Assembly: GCA_049841135.1 (NCBI GenBank)
Contig: JASGHK010000001.1
Coordinates: forward strand, 124,001-188,000
DNA length: 64,000 nt
Direction: 5' to 3'
DNA from: JACRCT01 sp049841135
Lineage (GTDB): Bacteria > Myxococcota > Myxococcia > Myxococcales > UBA5297
A model generated the notes under the pieces. It ran no database searches and had not been told where the DNA came from. It worked only from the letters and a program-made list of their open reading frames with translations. The position numbers and the translations under genes are program-made. Shown here one piece after another: positions 24,686 to 34,069 of this stretch; positions within the stretch are counted from its first letter, which is position 1, and every line of letters begins with the position of its first letter.

Positions 24686-25807
24686 TCAGCGCGCAGGGAC
24701 GCGCAGCCGCACGACCGTCCACCCGCCGTGCGAGGCGAGCTTGGTGTGCCCGTCGGCGGCCCCCTTGCGCAGGGCTGCCTCCACGAGGCGGGCGGCGCCG
24801 AACGACAGCGCCGTGCCTCCCGGTCGGACCAGGCTCGCGAGCCTCTTCCATTCCTGGAGGGCGCCCGAGTCCCCGAACGCTGCTTGCACCTCGGCGACTG
24901 CGGTGTCGAACGGCGGCTCGGTGACCTCGTCGAGCGTCGCGGCGGGCTTCAGCTCGACGGCGCCCTGCGTGTTGAGGCGCGTGAAGGAGAGCGCCAAGAG
25001 GTCGCGGTCGGCGGCGAGTACCTTCGTCCCGCGCTGGGCCAGGACCCTCGCGATGGCGCCATAGCCGCCGCGCCAGACCAGCGCTCGCGCGCCGGGCTTC
25101 GACGGCAGGCAGGACAGGAGCAGCGGAAGCCCCTCGCGCTGGTGCCCCGGGTCTTCTGAGATGTCGGCCGGACGATCGAGCTCGGCGTCGCCGACCTTCA
25201 CCCGGTCGCGCAGATAGATGTGCTCGCCCTCGTCGATAGGCCCTTCGTGGCGTGCGATGGCCCAGACCTCGTGGCGCGCGCTCTGAGCCGTGCGCCGTCC
25301 ATCGAGCCCCTGGGAAGCGAGGACCTCGGCGACGACCGGACCGAGATCGCGGATGACCACGAAGCGCAGCTCGCCGCCGGGCGAGAGCCGGGCGGCTCCG
25401 CCCTTGGCGAACGCCGCGATGGCATCGCGGCCGATGCGCGCCGGGACGTTGCAGAGGATCCAATCGAAGGGCCCGGGGCCCACGTCGCGGTAGCCCAGGC
25501 TGCCGGCGCAGGTCACGTTCTCGAGCTTGTGCTCCTGGGAGTTGCGCTCGGCGTAGCGGACCGCCAGCAGGTCTCGGTCGACCAGCAAGAGCCTGGCAGA
25601 GGGGTTGGCGGCGGCGATGGGCAGGCCGAGCCCGCCGCAGCCGCACCCGAGGTCGAGGAGGGTCCCCGGCGTGCCGCTGGGCAGGTTCTGGAGGAGCAGC
25701 AGGGTCCCGTCGTCGAGGCGGTCAGCGCTGAAGAGGCCGGCCGCTGCCACCAGGCGAAGCTTCTGGCCCAGGGCCTCGACGAGGAAGTGGTGTTCGGTCA
25801 AGCGCAT
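24686..25807 (-). CDS. RsmC-like methyltransferase with duplicated domain
   Basis: This 373-residue protein resembles the small-ribosomal-subunit guanine-N2 methyltransferase group (RsmC/RlmG, MTS domain). The first half has SAM motif I LDLGCGCGGLG (51-61) and motif IV ILCNVPARIG near 103, where the usual NPPF is replaced by NVPA. The second half contains another Rossmann-like segment (ALVWRGGYGAIARVLAQRG, then VLAADRD) with a weakened glycine motif. This matches the RsmC pattern of one active and one decayed domain, but here the halves look unequal in a different way. Start 25807 overlaps the upstream gene by 10 bases. The substrate is unknown. Confidence 0.65.
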   Translation of the reverse strand: MRLTEHHFLVEALGQKLRLVAAAGLFSADRLDDGTLLLLQNLPSGTPGTLLDLGCGCGGLGLPIAAANPSARLLLVDRDLLAVRYAERNSQEHKLENVTCAGSLGYRDVGPGPFDWILCNVPARIGRDAIAAFAKGGAARLSPGGELRFVVIRDLGPVVAEVLASQGLDGRRTAQSARHEVWAIARHEGPIDEGEHIYLRDRVKVGDAELDRPADISEDPGHQREGLPLLLSCLPSKPGARALVWRGGYGAIARVLAQRGTKVLAADRDLLALSFTRLNTQGAVELKPAATLDEVTEPPFDTAVAEVQAAFGDSGALQEWKRLASLVRPGGTALSFGAARLVEAALRKGAADGHTKLASHGGWTVVRLRVPAR

Positions 25808-26955
25808 GGGTGCACCGCGTCGAAGAGGACCAGGCGGACCTCGAGCGCCCCGTTCATCAGCGGGATCTCCTTCGCGGGCGCCATCCCGAAGGCATTGCGC
25901 GGGGCCTCGGCCGGCACCAGCAGCGCCGCGCGCCAGCCGCCGAACCGCTCGCGCAGGACGGTCCCGACGTCGCGGCACAGGCCCTCGAGCTGCCCCCGGC
26001 CGATTCGCTCGCCGTAGGGGAGGTTGGCGACGATGAGTCCGGAGGGCGCGGGCGGCTTCAGGTTCTGGAAGGAGCTCTCGGAGAAGGTGATGAACTTCTC
26101 GACCCGCGCCCGCAGCGCCGTCTTGCGCGCCAGCTCCACGAACTGTGGCCGCAGGTCGGAGGCGAAGATGGGCTGGGCCGGCGCGGGCTTCTTCGCCGCG
26201 CGCACCTGGTCGGAGACCTTGCGCCACAGCGCCCGGTCGAAGAACGCCACCTGCTCGAGCGCGAACTCGTCCTTGCCGCGGTGGATGAGCGGCGCCTTGC
26301 CGAGCGCGAGGTAGGCGCCCTCGATGGCGATGGTCCCCGAGCCGCACATCGGATCGAGCAGCGGCTCGGACCCGTCGTAGCCGGCCAGCAGGAGGAGCGA
26401 AGCGGCCAGCGTCTCTTTGAGCACCGCCGGGTGTCCCTGGACCCGCCAGCCGCGCTTGTGCAGCGCCTTGCCGGCGGTGTCGATGCCCAGCGTGCAGACG
26501 CCGCCGCGCAGGTGCGGCACTAGCGTGACCAGGAGCTTCCCCTCGGGATCCAGCCGCGGCTTCTTGCCGTCCGGGAAGCCTGCGAGCACGGCGTCGGCGA
26601 CGGCCTTCTTTACGGCCTCCTCGCCGAGCGAGCGCGAAGCGGTGTCGGTGAGGATGGGCGCAACGTCGAAGGGCCGGTCCGGACGCAGCCAGGCGGGCCA
26701 ATCGATGGTCTGCACCGAAGCAGCCAGCTCGGCAGCCGACGAGGCGGGCAGCTCGGCGACGACCCGCTGGATCCGGCTCGCCGTTCGCAGCACCAGGTGC
26801 GCCCGGTACGCGACCTCGCGGGGGGCTTCGAAGCCGACGCCGCGGAAGAGCGGCTTCGGCTGGGAGACCCCGAGCGAGACGAGCTCGCCCACGAGCACCT
26901 CCTTGGTGTCCTCGGGGCAGGTCGCGAGCCAGCGTTCGGTGAGCAGCGGGTCCAT
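25798..26955 (-). CDS. THUMP-domain class I methyltransferase, RlmL-like (23S rRNA m2G)
   Basis: This 385-residue protein has an N-terminal THUMP-like RNA-binding region (about residues 50-165) and a UPF0020 methyltransferase domain with motif I DPMCGSGT (201-208) and catalytic motif IV ANLPYGER (near 300; the family norm is NPPYGER). Family members methylate guanine N2 in 23S rRNA (RlmL N-half) or tRNA (Trm14-like). ATG 26955 is chosen because upstream sequence is intergenic and AT-rich. It is followed, overlapping, by the RsmC-like gene, so two nucleic-acid methylases are co-expressed. Confidence 0.78.
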   Translation of the reverse strand: MDPLLTERWLATCPEDTKEVLVGELVSLGVSQPKPLFRGVGFEAPREVAYRAHLVLRTASRIQRVVAELPASSAAELAASVQTIDWPAWLRPDRPFDVAPILTDTASRSLGEEAVKKAVADAVLAGFPDGKKPRLDPEGKLLVTLVPHLRGGVCTLGIDTAGKALHKRGWRVQGHPAVLKETLAASLLLLAGYDGSEPLLDPMCGSGTIAIEGAYLALGKAPLIHRGKDEFALEQVAFFDRALWRKVSDQVRAAKKPAPAQPIFASDLRPQFVELARKTALRARVEKFITFSESSFQNLKPPAPSGLIVANLPYGERIGRGQLEGLCRDVGTVLRERFGGWRAALLVPAEAPRNAFGMAPAKEIPLMNGALEVRLVLFDAVHPCA

Positions 26956-27015
26956 GAGCGGGCGGGAGCCTAGCCGAAGCGAGGGAGCAAGGGGACGTTG
27001 GCCCAGTTGGAGAAT

Positions 27016-27120
27016 CGAAACGTGAAACGCTTCTGAAACCAATCTGTCAACATGTTCGTCAATGAAATCAAGTAGTTAGGCGACTTCATGAAACGAATCC
27101 TGAAACGAAATTGAAACGAA
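27016..27120. promoter_or_regulatory. helically phased TGAAAC direct-repeat array in divergent promoter region
   Basis: TGAAAC occurs at 27023, 27034, 27089, 27101 and 27112, all on the plus strand, with steps of 11, 55, 12 and 11 bases; a related CGAAACG lies at 27016. The last three copies share TGAAACGAA. The spacing keeps all copies on one DNA face, as for an iterated operator. It lies in the 318-base gap between the RlmL-like gene and the U32 gene, which is AT-rich against its surroundings. No clear -35/-10 pair is assigned. Confidence 0.5.
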
Positions 27121-27273
27121 AGGCGGCGGTCGGGGGAAACGATCAGCGTTGCCTCCGGAAGCCCGAGGAAGATCGAAGGGTTGCGAAGAGGCGCCCGCGC
27201 CGAATAGCCTCCAGGGCTTCGGCAGGGGGGCCACCGGTCGTTGCGCCGGTCGGATGGACATCAGGAGTCCCGG

Positions 27274-29766
27274 TTGACCAGCAGTCGAGCGCCGAACGCC
27301 AAGACGATGGAGTTGCTTGCCCCGGCCGGTGGCGTGGAGGCCGGCCTGGCCGCCTTCCAGTACGGCGCCGACGCCGTCTACCTGGGGCTCAAGAGGTTCT
27401 CGGCGCGCGCCGACGCCGACAACTTCACGCTCGAAGGCTTCGACTCGCTCGTCGGCTACGCGCACTCGCTCGCGCCCCGCCGCCGCGTCTTCGTCACCCT
27501 CAACACGCTCGTCCTCCAGACCGAGCTGGCCTCGGTCGCCCGGCTCATCGGACCGATGGCCGACGTGGGCGTCGACGCGGTCATCGTCCAGGACCTCGGG
27601 GTGCTGCGCCTCTTGCGCCGGCACTTCCCGGAGCTGGAGCTGCACGCCAGCACGCAGCTCGCCGCGCACGATCGTCCCGGGGTCGAGGCGCTGGCGCGGA
27701 TGGGCTTCAAGCGGGTCACGCTCGCCCGCGAGCTGACCCTCGACGAGATCCGCGATTGCGCCAGCGTCCCGGGCTGCGAGGTCGAGACCTTCCTGCACGG
27801 CGCGCTCTGCTACTCGTACTCGGGCCTGTGCCTGCTCAGCTCCCACGAGATGGGACGAAGCGGCAACCGCGGGCGCTGCGCCTATCCGTGCCGGGACCGC
27901 TGGCGCGCCGAGAGCGTCTGCCCCCAGTCGGCCGAGCTCGCCCCGGAGGCCAAGAGCGGCTTCGCCTTCTCGATGAAGGACCTGGCGCTGGGCGAGTTCG
28001 TCCCCGCGCTGCGCGACGCCGGCGTGGCCTGCCTGAAGATCGAAGGCCGCAAGAAGAGCCCGCTCTACGTCGCCACCACCGTCGACTACTACCGCTCGCT
28101 GGTCGACGGGACGCTGGATCCCGCGAAGCGCGCCGAGCGCGAGGCCGACCTCAAGGCCGTCTTCAGCCGGCCGTGGACCAAGCTCTTCGCCCAGTCCAAC
28201 CGCGACAAGGACGTCGCCGACCGCGACTTCGTGGGCCACCGCGGCGTGCGCATCGGCACCGTCGAGCGGGTGGTGAAGGCGGGCAAGACGGTCTCGGTGC
28301 GCTTTGAGGCCAATCGGGCGCTCTCCAAGCACGACGGCCTGCAGATCGACATCCCCGGCCTCGACCGGCCCTTCGGCTTCGGCGTCAGCGACCTTCGGGC
28401 CGTCGGCTCCGCGCGCGGGGCGCTCGAGGTCCCGGCGGGCACGCACGTCGACGTCCCGCTGCCCGAGGACTACCCGACCATCCCCGAGGGCGCGCCGATC
28501 TACTGCTCGTCCTCCCAGGCGGTGAAGAGCCGCTTCAAGGTCGCCAGCCCCAACCTCAAGGCCTTCCGTTCGCGGCTGCCGCTGCACCTCGAGGCCCAGC
28601 TGTCGGCGAGCGCCCTGGAGCTCGTGGCCCGCGTGCCGGATCGCAAGGTCGAGCTGACGCAGTCGCTCGCCGGTCCCTTCGAGCCCGCCAAGGACGCCGC
28701 GAAGATGGACGGCGCGGCGCGGGCGGCCTTCGAGAAGCTGGGCGACACCCGCTTCCGGCTCGAGGCGTGGAGCTGGAAGAACGCCGAGGGGCTCTTCGTC
28801 CCGGTCTCGCGGCTCAACGAGGCCCGCCGCCTGCTGTGCGAGGCGCTGGAGGCGAAGGTCGCGGCGCAGAGCCAGGAGCGGACCGATTCCGCGGTCGTCA
28901 GCTGCGAGGAAGGGGCGGCGGCGCGGCTCTCGCGCGAGGGCCTGCGCTGGTCGATCAAGGTCGACCGGATCAAGTCGCTCGGCGAGTTCGGGCCCGAGGA
29001 GTGGGCGGCCATCGACGAGGTGGTGGTCGATGTCTCTCGCGAGCCGTTGGACGACCTGGACCACAAGCTGCGCAAGCTCGCCGAGCGGTCGGGCCGGCCC
29101 ATCCGCGTGGCGCTGCCGATGGTCTCGCGCGGCTGGGAGTCGAAGCCGCTGGAGGCCAAGGTCGCCCTGCTGCGCGGGGCCGGCTTCGAGCGCTGGGAGG
29201 CCGCCAACGCGTCGGCCTTCGCCCGGCTGACGAGCGGCCTGATCGACCTCGCGACCGACTGGTCGGTCTACGTGCTCAACCGGCTCGCGGCCCAGCAGGT
29301 CATCGACTGGGGCGCCACCCGGTTCTGCCTCTCGCCCGAGGACGGGCTGGAGAACATGAAGCCGCTGCTCTCCGAGTACGGCGAGCGGGCGGTGGTCATC
29401 GCCTACCAGGACACGCCGCTGTTCGTCAGCGAGTCTTGCCCGTACGCCAACCTCAAGGGCGGCTGCCCGGGCCCGGCCCAGTGCGACTTCGAGCGGATGG
29501 ACCTCGTCTCCAGCCACGGCGGGAAGGTCCTGGCGATCAACGACCGGTGCCGGACCTGGGTGGTCAACGCCAACCCGTTCAGCCTCGCCGGGCGGCTCGA
29601 GGCGCTGCGCCAGGCCGGCGCTCGGTCGCTGCGCGCGGACTTCATCCACCGGCAGTATTCGGAGGCGGAGGTGTGCTCGCTGTTCCGCCGCCTCAGGACG
29701 GGCGAGCCGGTGGCCGGACACCGCGGAAACTTCGAGCGCGGCCTCGGCGGAGGGGCTGGAGAGTGA
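27274..29766 (+). CDS. peptidase U32 family protein, RlhA-like (23S rRNA hydroxylation)
   Basis: This is a long U32-family protein (about 830 residues) with the N-terminal TIM-barrel-like U32 domain beginning MELLAPAGG and the family signature ETFLHGALCYSYSGLCLLS near residue 172, followed by RGRCAYPCR. A DUF3656-like middle and a second U32-like part follow (SESCPYANLKGGCPG). Length and build match E. coli RlhA, needed for hydroxylation of 23S rRNA C2501, rather than the short collagenase-like PrtC. TTG 27274 has an AGGAG site six bases upstream; ATG 27307 is the alternative and has none. A rRNA role would fit the divergent RNA methylase genes. Confidence 0.8.
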   Translation: MTSSRAPNAKTMELLAPAGGVEAGLAAFQYGADAVYLGLKRFSARADADNFTLEGFDSLVGYAHSLAPRRRVFVTLNTLVLQTELASVARLIGPMADVGVDAVIVQDLGVLRLLRRHFPELELHASTQLAAHDRPGVEALARMGFKRVTLARELTLDEIRDCASVPGCEVETFLHGALCYSYSGLCLLSSHEMGRSGNRGRCAYPCRDRWRAESVCPQSAELAPEAKSGFAFSMKDLALGEFVPALRDAGVACLKIEGRKKSPLYVATTVDYYRSLVDGTLDPAKRAEREADLKAVFSRPWTKLFAQSNRDKDVADRDFVGHRGVRIGTVERVVKAGKTVSVRFEANRALSKHDGLQIDIPGLDRPFGFGVSDLRAVGSARGALEVPAGTHVDVPLPEDYPTIPEGAPIYCSSSQAVKSRFKVASPNLKAFRSRLPLHLEAQLSASALELVARVPDRKVELTQSLAGPFEPAKDAAKMDGAARAAFEKLGDTRFRLEAWSWKNAEGLFVPVSRLNEARRLLCEALEAKVAAQSQERTDSAVVSCEEGAAARLSREGLRWSIKVDRIKSLGEFGPEEWAAIDEVVVDVSREPLDDLDHKLRKLAERSGRPIRVALPMVSRGWESKPLEAKVALLRGAGFERWEAANASAFARLTSGLIDLATDWSVYVLNRLAAQQVIDWGATRFCLSPEDGLENMKPLLSEYGERAVVIAYQDTPLFVSESCPYANLKGGCPGPAQCDFERMDLVSSHGGKVLAINDRCRTWVVNANPFSLAGRLEALRQAGARSLRADFIHRQYSEAEVCSLFRRLRTGEPVAGHRGNFERGLGGGAGE

Positions 29767-29791
29767 CCTCCGACTTCCGGCGAGAGTGGCC

Positions 29792-30811
29792 ATGGACCTG
29801 ATGCTGCACGCCAAGACCGGGGACTGCCGGATCGTCCTGGGCGACGTCCGCACCCACCTGCCTGCCCTGTGCGCAAAGCGCAGGGTCGTGGTGGTCACCG
29901 ACGCCACCGTCAGGCGCCTCCACGCGGCGACCTTCCCAGCGGGGGCGGACGTCATCGAGATCGGCCAGGGCGAGGCGAACAAGACGCTGGAGACGGTCGC
30001 CCGGATCTACGAGCGCTTCCTGGAGCTGCAGCTGGATCGCCGGGCGCTCGTCGTGGGCATCGGCGGCGGCATCGTCTGCGACGTGGCGGCCTACGCGGCG
30101 GCGACCTGGCTGCGGGGGCTGGACACCGGGCTCGTGCCCACCACCGTGCTCGCGCAGGCCGACGCCGGCATCGGCGGCAAGAACGGCGTCAACTTCAAGG
30201 GCCTCAAGAACCAGATCGGCACCATCCGCCAGCCGGGCTTCGTGCTCTGCGACCCGGCGTACCTGAAGACGCTGGCCGAGGCCGAGGTGAAGAGCGGCTT
30301 GGCCGAGGTCATCAAGGCCGGCGCCATCGCCGACGCGGCCCTCTTCGAGCTCCTGGAGGCCCAGGCCCCGGCGGTGCTCTCGCTCGAGGCCGAGCCGCTC
30401 TCCCGGGCGATGTCGGGCGCGCTGGCGGTCAAGCATCGGGTCGTCGAGGAGGACGAATTCGAGACCGGGCTGCGCCGCACCTTGAACTTCGGCCACACCA
30501 TCGGCCACGCGTGGGAGGCGCTGCTCGGAGTGCGCCACGGCGAGGCCGTCGCCGCCGGGATGGTCTTCGCCGCGCGGCTCTCCGAGGCGCGAGGCCGGCT
30601 CGCGAAGGGCCAGGCGGAGAGGCTGGAGCGGCTCGTGACGCGCTTTGGTCTTCCCACCCGGCTGCAGGCCGACCCCGACGCGGTCCTCGAGGCCGTCGGC
30701 AGCGACAAGAAGCGCGCCGGCGACAGCGTCCACCTGGTGCTGCTCGAGCGGATCGGCCAGGCCGTGGTCGACCTCGTCCCCCTGACCGAGCTGCGCCGCG
30801 CGCTCACCTAG
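29792..30811 (+). CDS. aroB: 3-dehydroquinate synthase
   Basis: AroB makes 3-dehydroquinate in the shikimate pathway. The 339-residue protein has the NAD loop GIGGGIVCDVAAYAA, the catalytic region PTTVLAQADAGIGGK, the metal-binding EVIKAGAI segment, and the Zn-ligand motif NFGHTIGHAWE followed by RHGEAVAAGM. An in-frame GTG lies two codons upstream of the ATG at 29792. It opens a five-gene aromatic operon and begins 25 bases after the U32 gene. Confidence 0.95.
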   Translation: MDLMLHAKTGDCRIVLGDVRTHLPALCAKRRVVVVTDATVRRLHAATFPAGADVIEIGQGEANKTLETVARIYERFLELQLDRRALVVGIGGGIVCDVAAYAAATWLRGLDTGLVPTTVLAQADAGIGGKNGVNFKGLKNQIGTIRQPGFVLCDPAYLKTLAEAEVKSGLAEVIKAGAIADAALFELLEAQAPAVLSLEAEPLSRAMSGALAVKHRVVEEDEFETGLRRTLNFGHTIGHAWEALLGVRHGEAVAAGMVFAARLSEARGRLAKGQAERLERLVTRFGLPTRLQADPDAVLEAVGSDKKRAGDSVHLVLLERIGQAVVDLVPLTELRRALT

Positions 30812-30828
30812 CGAGACCCTTGGCCGCC

Positions 30829-32187
30829 ATGAACCTCTTCGCCGTCGTCGGCAAGCCCGTCCTCCACAGCCTCAGCCCGCGGATGCACAACGCGGCCTTG
30901 GCGGCGCTCAAGCTCCGGGCGCGCTACGTGCGCCTCGCCGCGGACGATGCCCGCGCCGCCTTCAAGGCCGCCGAGCACCTGGGCCTGCGGGGCTTCAACG
31001 TCACCTCGCCGTTCAAGGAGGACGTCGCCCGGCTGGTGCCGTACGCGGACTCGAGCGTCGAGTACCTGCAGGCGGCGAACACGGTGATCCACAACGGGCG
31101 CGGCTGGGAGGCGTTCAACACGGATCCTTTGGGGGTGGTTGGCGCGCTCGCCGACGCCGGCTGCCGGCTGGAGGGCCACGCGGTGGTGCTGGGGGCCGGC
31201 GGGGCGGGCCGCGCCGCGGCGCACGCGCTCGACACTTGGGGCGTGAAGGTCACGCTGGCCAACCGGACCTTGAAGCGGGCGCAGCAGGCGGCGCGACGCC
31301 TGGGCTGCCCGGCGGTCGCGCTCGGCTCCAAGGAGCTCAAGGCCGCGCTCGCGCAGGCGCGGATCATCGTCAACACCACCTCGACCGACGCGCGGGTGGT
31401 CGACGCGCAGGACCTGCCGCGAGGCGCCTTCGTCCTCGAGGCCCGCTATGCGTCCAGGTCGCAGCTGGCCAAGGACGCCAGGGCTCGGGGCTGCCTGGTC
31501 ATCGACGGCAGCGCCTGGCTGCTGCACCAGGGCGAGGAGTCCTTCCGGTTCTTCACGGGACGCGAGGCGCCGAAGGGCCGGATGGACAAGGCGCTCGCGG
31601 CCCCGCCGGAGGAGCGCGGCGAGCACCTGGCGCTGGTCGGCTTCATGGGCGTGGGCAAGTCCACCCTCGGCCGGCTCGTCGCCGAGCAGCTCAAGATGCG
31701 CTGCCTGGACACCGACCAGCTCGTGGGCGAGCGCGCAAAGATGGCGGTCGCGCAGCTCCTGGTGAAGAAGGGCGAGAAGGCGCTGCGCCGCCAGGAGGCG
31801 GGGGTCGTCGAGGAGCTGCCGAAGAAGCCGGTGATCCTCTCCTGCGGCGGCGGGCTGGTCACGGTTCCCGCGACGTGCGCGGCGCTGCGCAGGCGGACCA
31901 GGCTCGTGGTCTGGCTCTGGGCGAGCCCGGAGACCTCGCTCGCGCGCATCGGCGACCCGAGCAGCCGGCCGCTGCTGGGCAAGCGCCCGTTGGCCATGGC
32001 GCGAAGCCTGCTGGACGCGCGGCTGGAGCACTATGCCGAGGCGTGCGATGTCGTCGTGGACACCGAGGGCCGTTCGGCCGAGGCCGTGGCCGACCAGATC
32101 GTCGGGCTGTGGCGCGAGTTGGAAGCTGCGCCGGCACGAGGCCGGCGAGTCGGCCCGTCCGGCCGGAAGAGTGAGCGCGAACCATGA
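30829..32187 (+). CDS. aroE-aroK: fused shikimate dehydrogenase - shikimate kinase
   Basis: Two consecutive shikimate-pathway enzymes are joined in 452 residues. Residues 1-260 are AroE: substrate serines in SLSPRMHN (14-21), catalytic Lys63 in NVTSPFKE, NTD at 97-99, and the NADP loop GAGGAG at 122-127. From about residue 265 comes AroK: P-loop GFMGVGKST, DTDQLV, RRQEAGV and SCGGGLV. Both active sites look intact. The last ~18 residues are basic and are partly encoded by a copy of a GCCGGC-type repeat (32130-32151). The stop overlaps the next start (ATGA). Confidence 0.93.
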   Translation: MNLFAVVGKPVLHSLSPRMHNAALAALKLRARYVRLAADDARAAFKAAEHLGLRGFNVTSPFKEDVARLVPYADSSVEYLQAANTVIHNGRGWEAFNTDPLGVVGALADAGCRLEGHAVVLGAGGAGRAAAHALDTWGVKVTLANRTLKRAQQAARRLGCPAVALGSKELKAALAQARIIVNTTSTDARVVDAQDLPRGAFVLEARYASRSQLAKDARARGCLVIDGSAWLLHQGEESFRFFTGREAPKGRMDKALAAPPEERGEHLALVGFMGVGKSTLGRLVAEQLKMRCLDTDQLVGERAKMAVAQLLVKKGEKALRRQEAGVVEELPKKPVILSCGGGLVTVPATCAALRRRTRLVVWLWASPETSLARIGDPSSRPLLGKRPLAMARSLLDARLEHYAEACDVVVDTEGRSAEAVADQIVGLWRELEAAPARGRRVGPSGRKSEREP

Positions 32188-33065
32188 GTGAGCCGATGCT
32201 GGGCCTTTTGCCGACCATCCTGAGGACGGGCTTCGTGCAGCTCGAGGACGTCTCGCCGGTCACGGTCATCCGCTACGTCAAGATGCTGCGCGGCATCACG
32301 CCGGACCAGCGCATCCAGGCCGCGGCGCAGCACAACCGCGAGGCGCTGCGCTTCGCCTTCCGGGGCATCCAGCCCCTCCAGCCGGACGTGCCGCCGTACG
32401 GCGCCTGGAAGGCGCTGGCCGAGGCCCGCTACGGCCCGCTGCCGCAGGCCCTCAAGGTCCGCGACCCGGAGCGGGTGATCGGCATCGACGGCGTGAACCT
32501 GGCGCAGATGGCCTCGGCGGTGGGCTATGCGCTCGAGACCGCGAGCATGCGCTGGTGCCTGTCCGGGGCGCTGGCCCGCTGCGCCTTCGGCGAGCCGCGG
32601 CCGGTGGCGGACCTGGAGTTCGTCGTCAACCTCCACAAGGACGGCGTGCCGGCGCTGGTCAAGCAGCTGGGCGACGCGTTCTGGACGAACCCGTCGCAGC
32701 TCGAAGAGGCGGCGGCGGAGAAGAAGGCTGGCATCGTCTTCCACCTCGCGACGCTGACGCTGGTGCGCCTGGTGCCTGCGGCCGACGAGCTGCTCGAGTC
32801 GGCGCTCAACCGCCGCACGCGCGTGGAGGGCTCGTCAATCGGCCGGCTGTGGCTGCAGACGCGCGAGGACTCGGTGCTGCAGGGGCTGGTGGCCTGGCGT
32901 GACGCCGAGGAGCACGAGGAGCTGCACTGGCGCGACGTGGCGATGCTGCTGGCGGCGCAGCCGGAGATGGATGCGGCCTACGTGGACGCCTGGGCGCAGA
33001 AGCTGGACCTGGCCGACACCTTGCGAGAGTGCCGGGTGCAGTCCGGAGCGGGAGGCGCACCGTGA
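32184..33065 (+). CDS. nucleotidyltransferase-like protein of unknown function in aro operon
   Basis: This 293-residue protein is not assigned with certainty. The centre (RPVADLEFVVNLHKDG, then helix and HLATLTLVRLVP) and the C-terminal pattern (RTREDSVLQGL, EELHWRDVAMLLAAQ, VDAWAQKLDL) resemble a family of minimal nucleotidyltransferase-fold proteins. However, the first catalytic acidic pair would be reduced to D-x-E and the GS motif is only CLSGAL, so activity is doubtful. It overlaps both neighbours (ATGA and GTGA), so it is embedded in the aro operon. No aromatic-pathway function is known to me for it. Confidence 0.5.
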   Translation: MSEPMLGLLPTILRTGFVQLEDVSPVTVIRYVKMLRGITPDQRIQAAAQHNREALRFAFRGIQPLQPDVPPYGAWKALAEARYGPLPQALKVRDPERVIGIDGVNLAQMASAVGYALETASMRWCLSGALARCAFGEPRPVADLEFVVNLHKDGVPALVKQLGDAFWTNPSQLEEAAAEKKAGIVFHLATLTLVRLVPAADELLESALNRRTRVEGSSIGRLWLQTREDSVLQGLVAWRDAEEHEELHWRDVAMLLAAQPEMDAAYVDAWAQKLDLADTLRECRVQSGAGGAP

Positions 33066-34069
33066 ACACCTTCGGAAGGCTCTTCCGGGTCTCCATCCTG
33101 GGCGAGAGCCACGGACCCGGGATCGCCGTGCTCATCGACGGCTGCCCCGCGGGGCTGTCGCTCTCCGCCGAGGACTTCGAGCCGGACCTCGCTCGGCGGC
33201 GCGCCGGCGCCCGCGGCACGACGCCGCGCACCGAGAAGGACCTGCCGCAGCTGGGAACGGGCCTGTTGGACGGCCGGACGACCGGAGCGCCGCTGCTCAT
33301 CGCCTTTCCGAACGAGAACGTGGACTCCTCGAGCTACCGCGAGCTGCGCGAGCGTCCCCGGCCGGGCCACGGCGATCTCGTGGGCCAGCAGAAGTTCGGC
33401 GGCTTCGCCGACTGGCGCGGCGGCGGGACCTTCTCGGCGCGGCTGACCGTGGCGCTGGTGGCCGCAGGCGTCGTCGCCAAGAAGCTGCTCAAGGGCGTGC
33501 GGATCTCGGCGCGCATCGTCGAGGTGGGCGGCCGGATGACGATCGACAAGGCGCTCGACGCGGCGGAGAAGGCCCAGGACTCGATCGGCGGGATCGTCGA
33601 GTGCCAGGTCGACGGCTTGCCGCCGGGGTTGGGCGAGCCGTTCTTCGACTCCGCCGAGTCGGTCCTCGCGCACCTGGCCTTCGCGATTCCGGCCATCAAG
33701 GGCGTGGAGTTCGGCGCCGGGTTCGCCGCGGCGCGGATGATGGGCAGCGAGCTGGCCGACGCCATCGTGGACAAGAAGGGCAAGACGGCCACCAACCACG
33801 CCGGCGGCATCAACGGCGGGCTCAGCAACGGCAACCCGCTCGTCTTCCGGGTGGCGGTGCGGCCGCCGTCGAGCAGCGCCAAGGTCCTCAAGACGGTCGA
33901 CCTCAAGAGCGGCAAGCGCGTCGAGCTGACCCCCAAGGGCCGGCACGACCGCTGCGTGGCGCTGCGCGTGCCGGTGGTCCTGGAGGCGGCGACGGCCATC
34001 GGCCTGGCGGACCTGATGATGCTCGAGCAGCGGACCCCCAGGGTGGTGAAGGCGGGGCGCAAGAAGTGA
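33062..34069 (+). CDS. aroC: chorismate synthase
   Basis: AroC converts EPSP to chorismate using reduced FMN. The 335-residue protein starts MNTFGRLFRVSILGESHGPG from a GTG that overlaps the previous stop. It shows RPGHGDLVGQQKFG, RGGGTFSARLT, the NHAGGINGGLSNG FMN region and RHDRC near the C-terminus. It is slightly shorter than the usual ~360 residues but no motif is missing. The next gene again overlaps by GTGA. Confidence 0.95.
   Translation: MNTFGRLFRVSILGESHGPGIAVLIDGCPAGLSLSAEDFEPDLARRRAGARGTTPRTEKDLPQLGTGLLDGRTTGAPLLIAFPNENVDSSSYRELRERPRPGHGDLVGQQKFGGFADWRGGGTFSARLTVALVAAGVVAKKLLKGVRISARIVEVGGRMTIDKALDAAEKAQDSIGGIVECQVDGLPPGLGEPFFDSAESVLAHLAFAIPAIKGVEFGAGFAAARMMGSELADAIVDKKGKTATNHAGGINGGLSNGNPLVFRVAVRPPSSSAKVLKTVDLKSGKRVELTPKGRHDRCVALRVPVVLEAATAIGLADLMMLEQRTPRVVKAGRKK

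Noticed and set aside
27076..29982. Open frame of nearly 970 codons antisense to the U32/RlhA gene
   Set aside because: Low-complexity Arg/Leu/Val/Gly-rich sequence with no domain; the plus strand has the U32 signature and a ribosome site.
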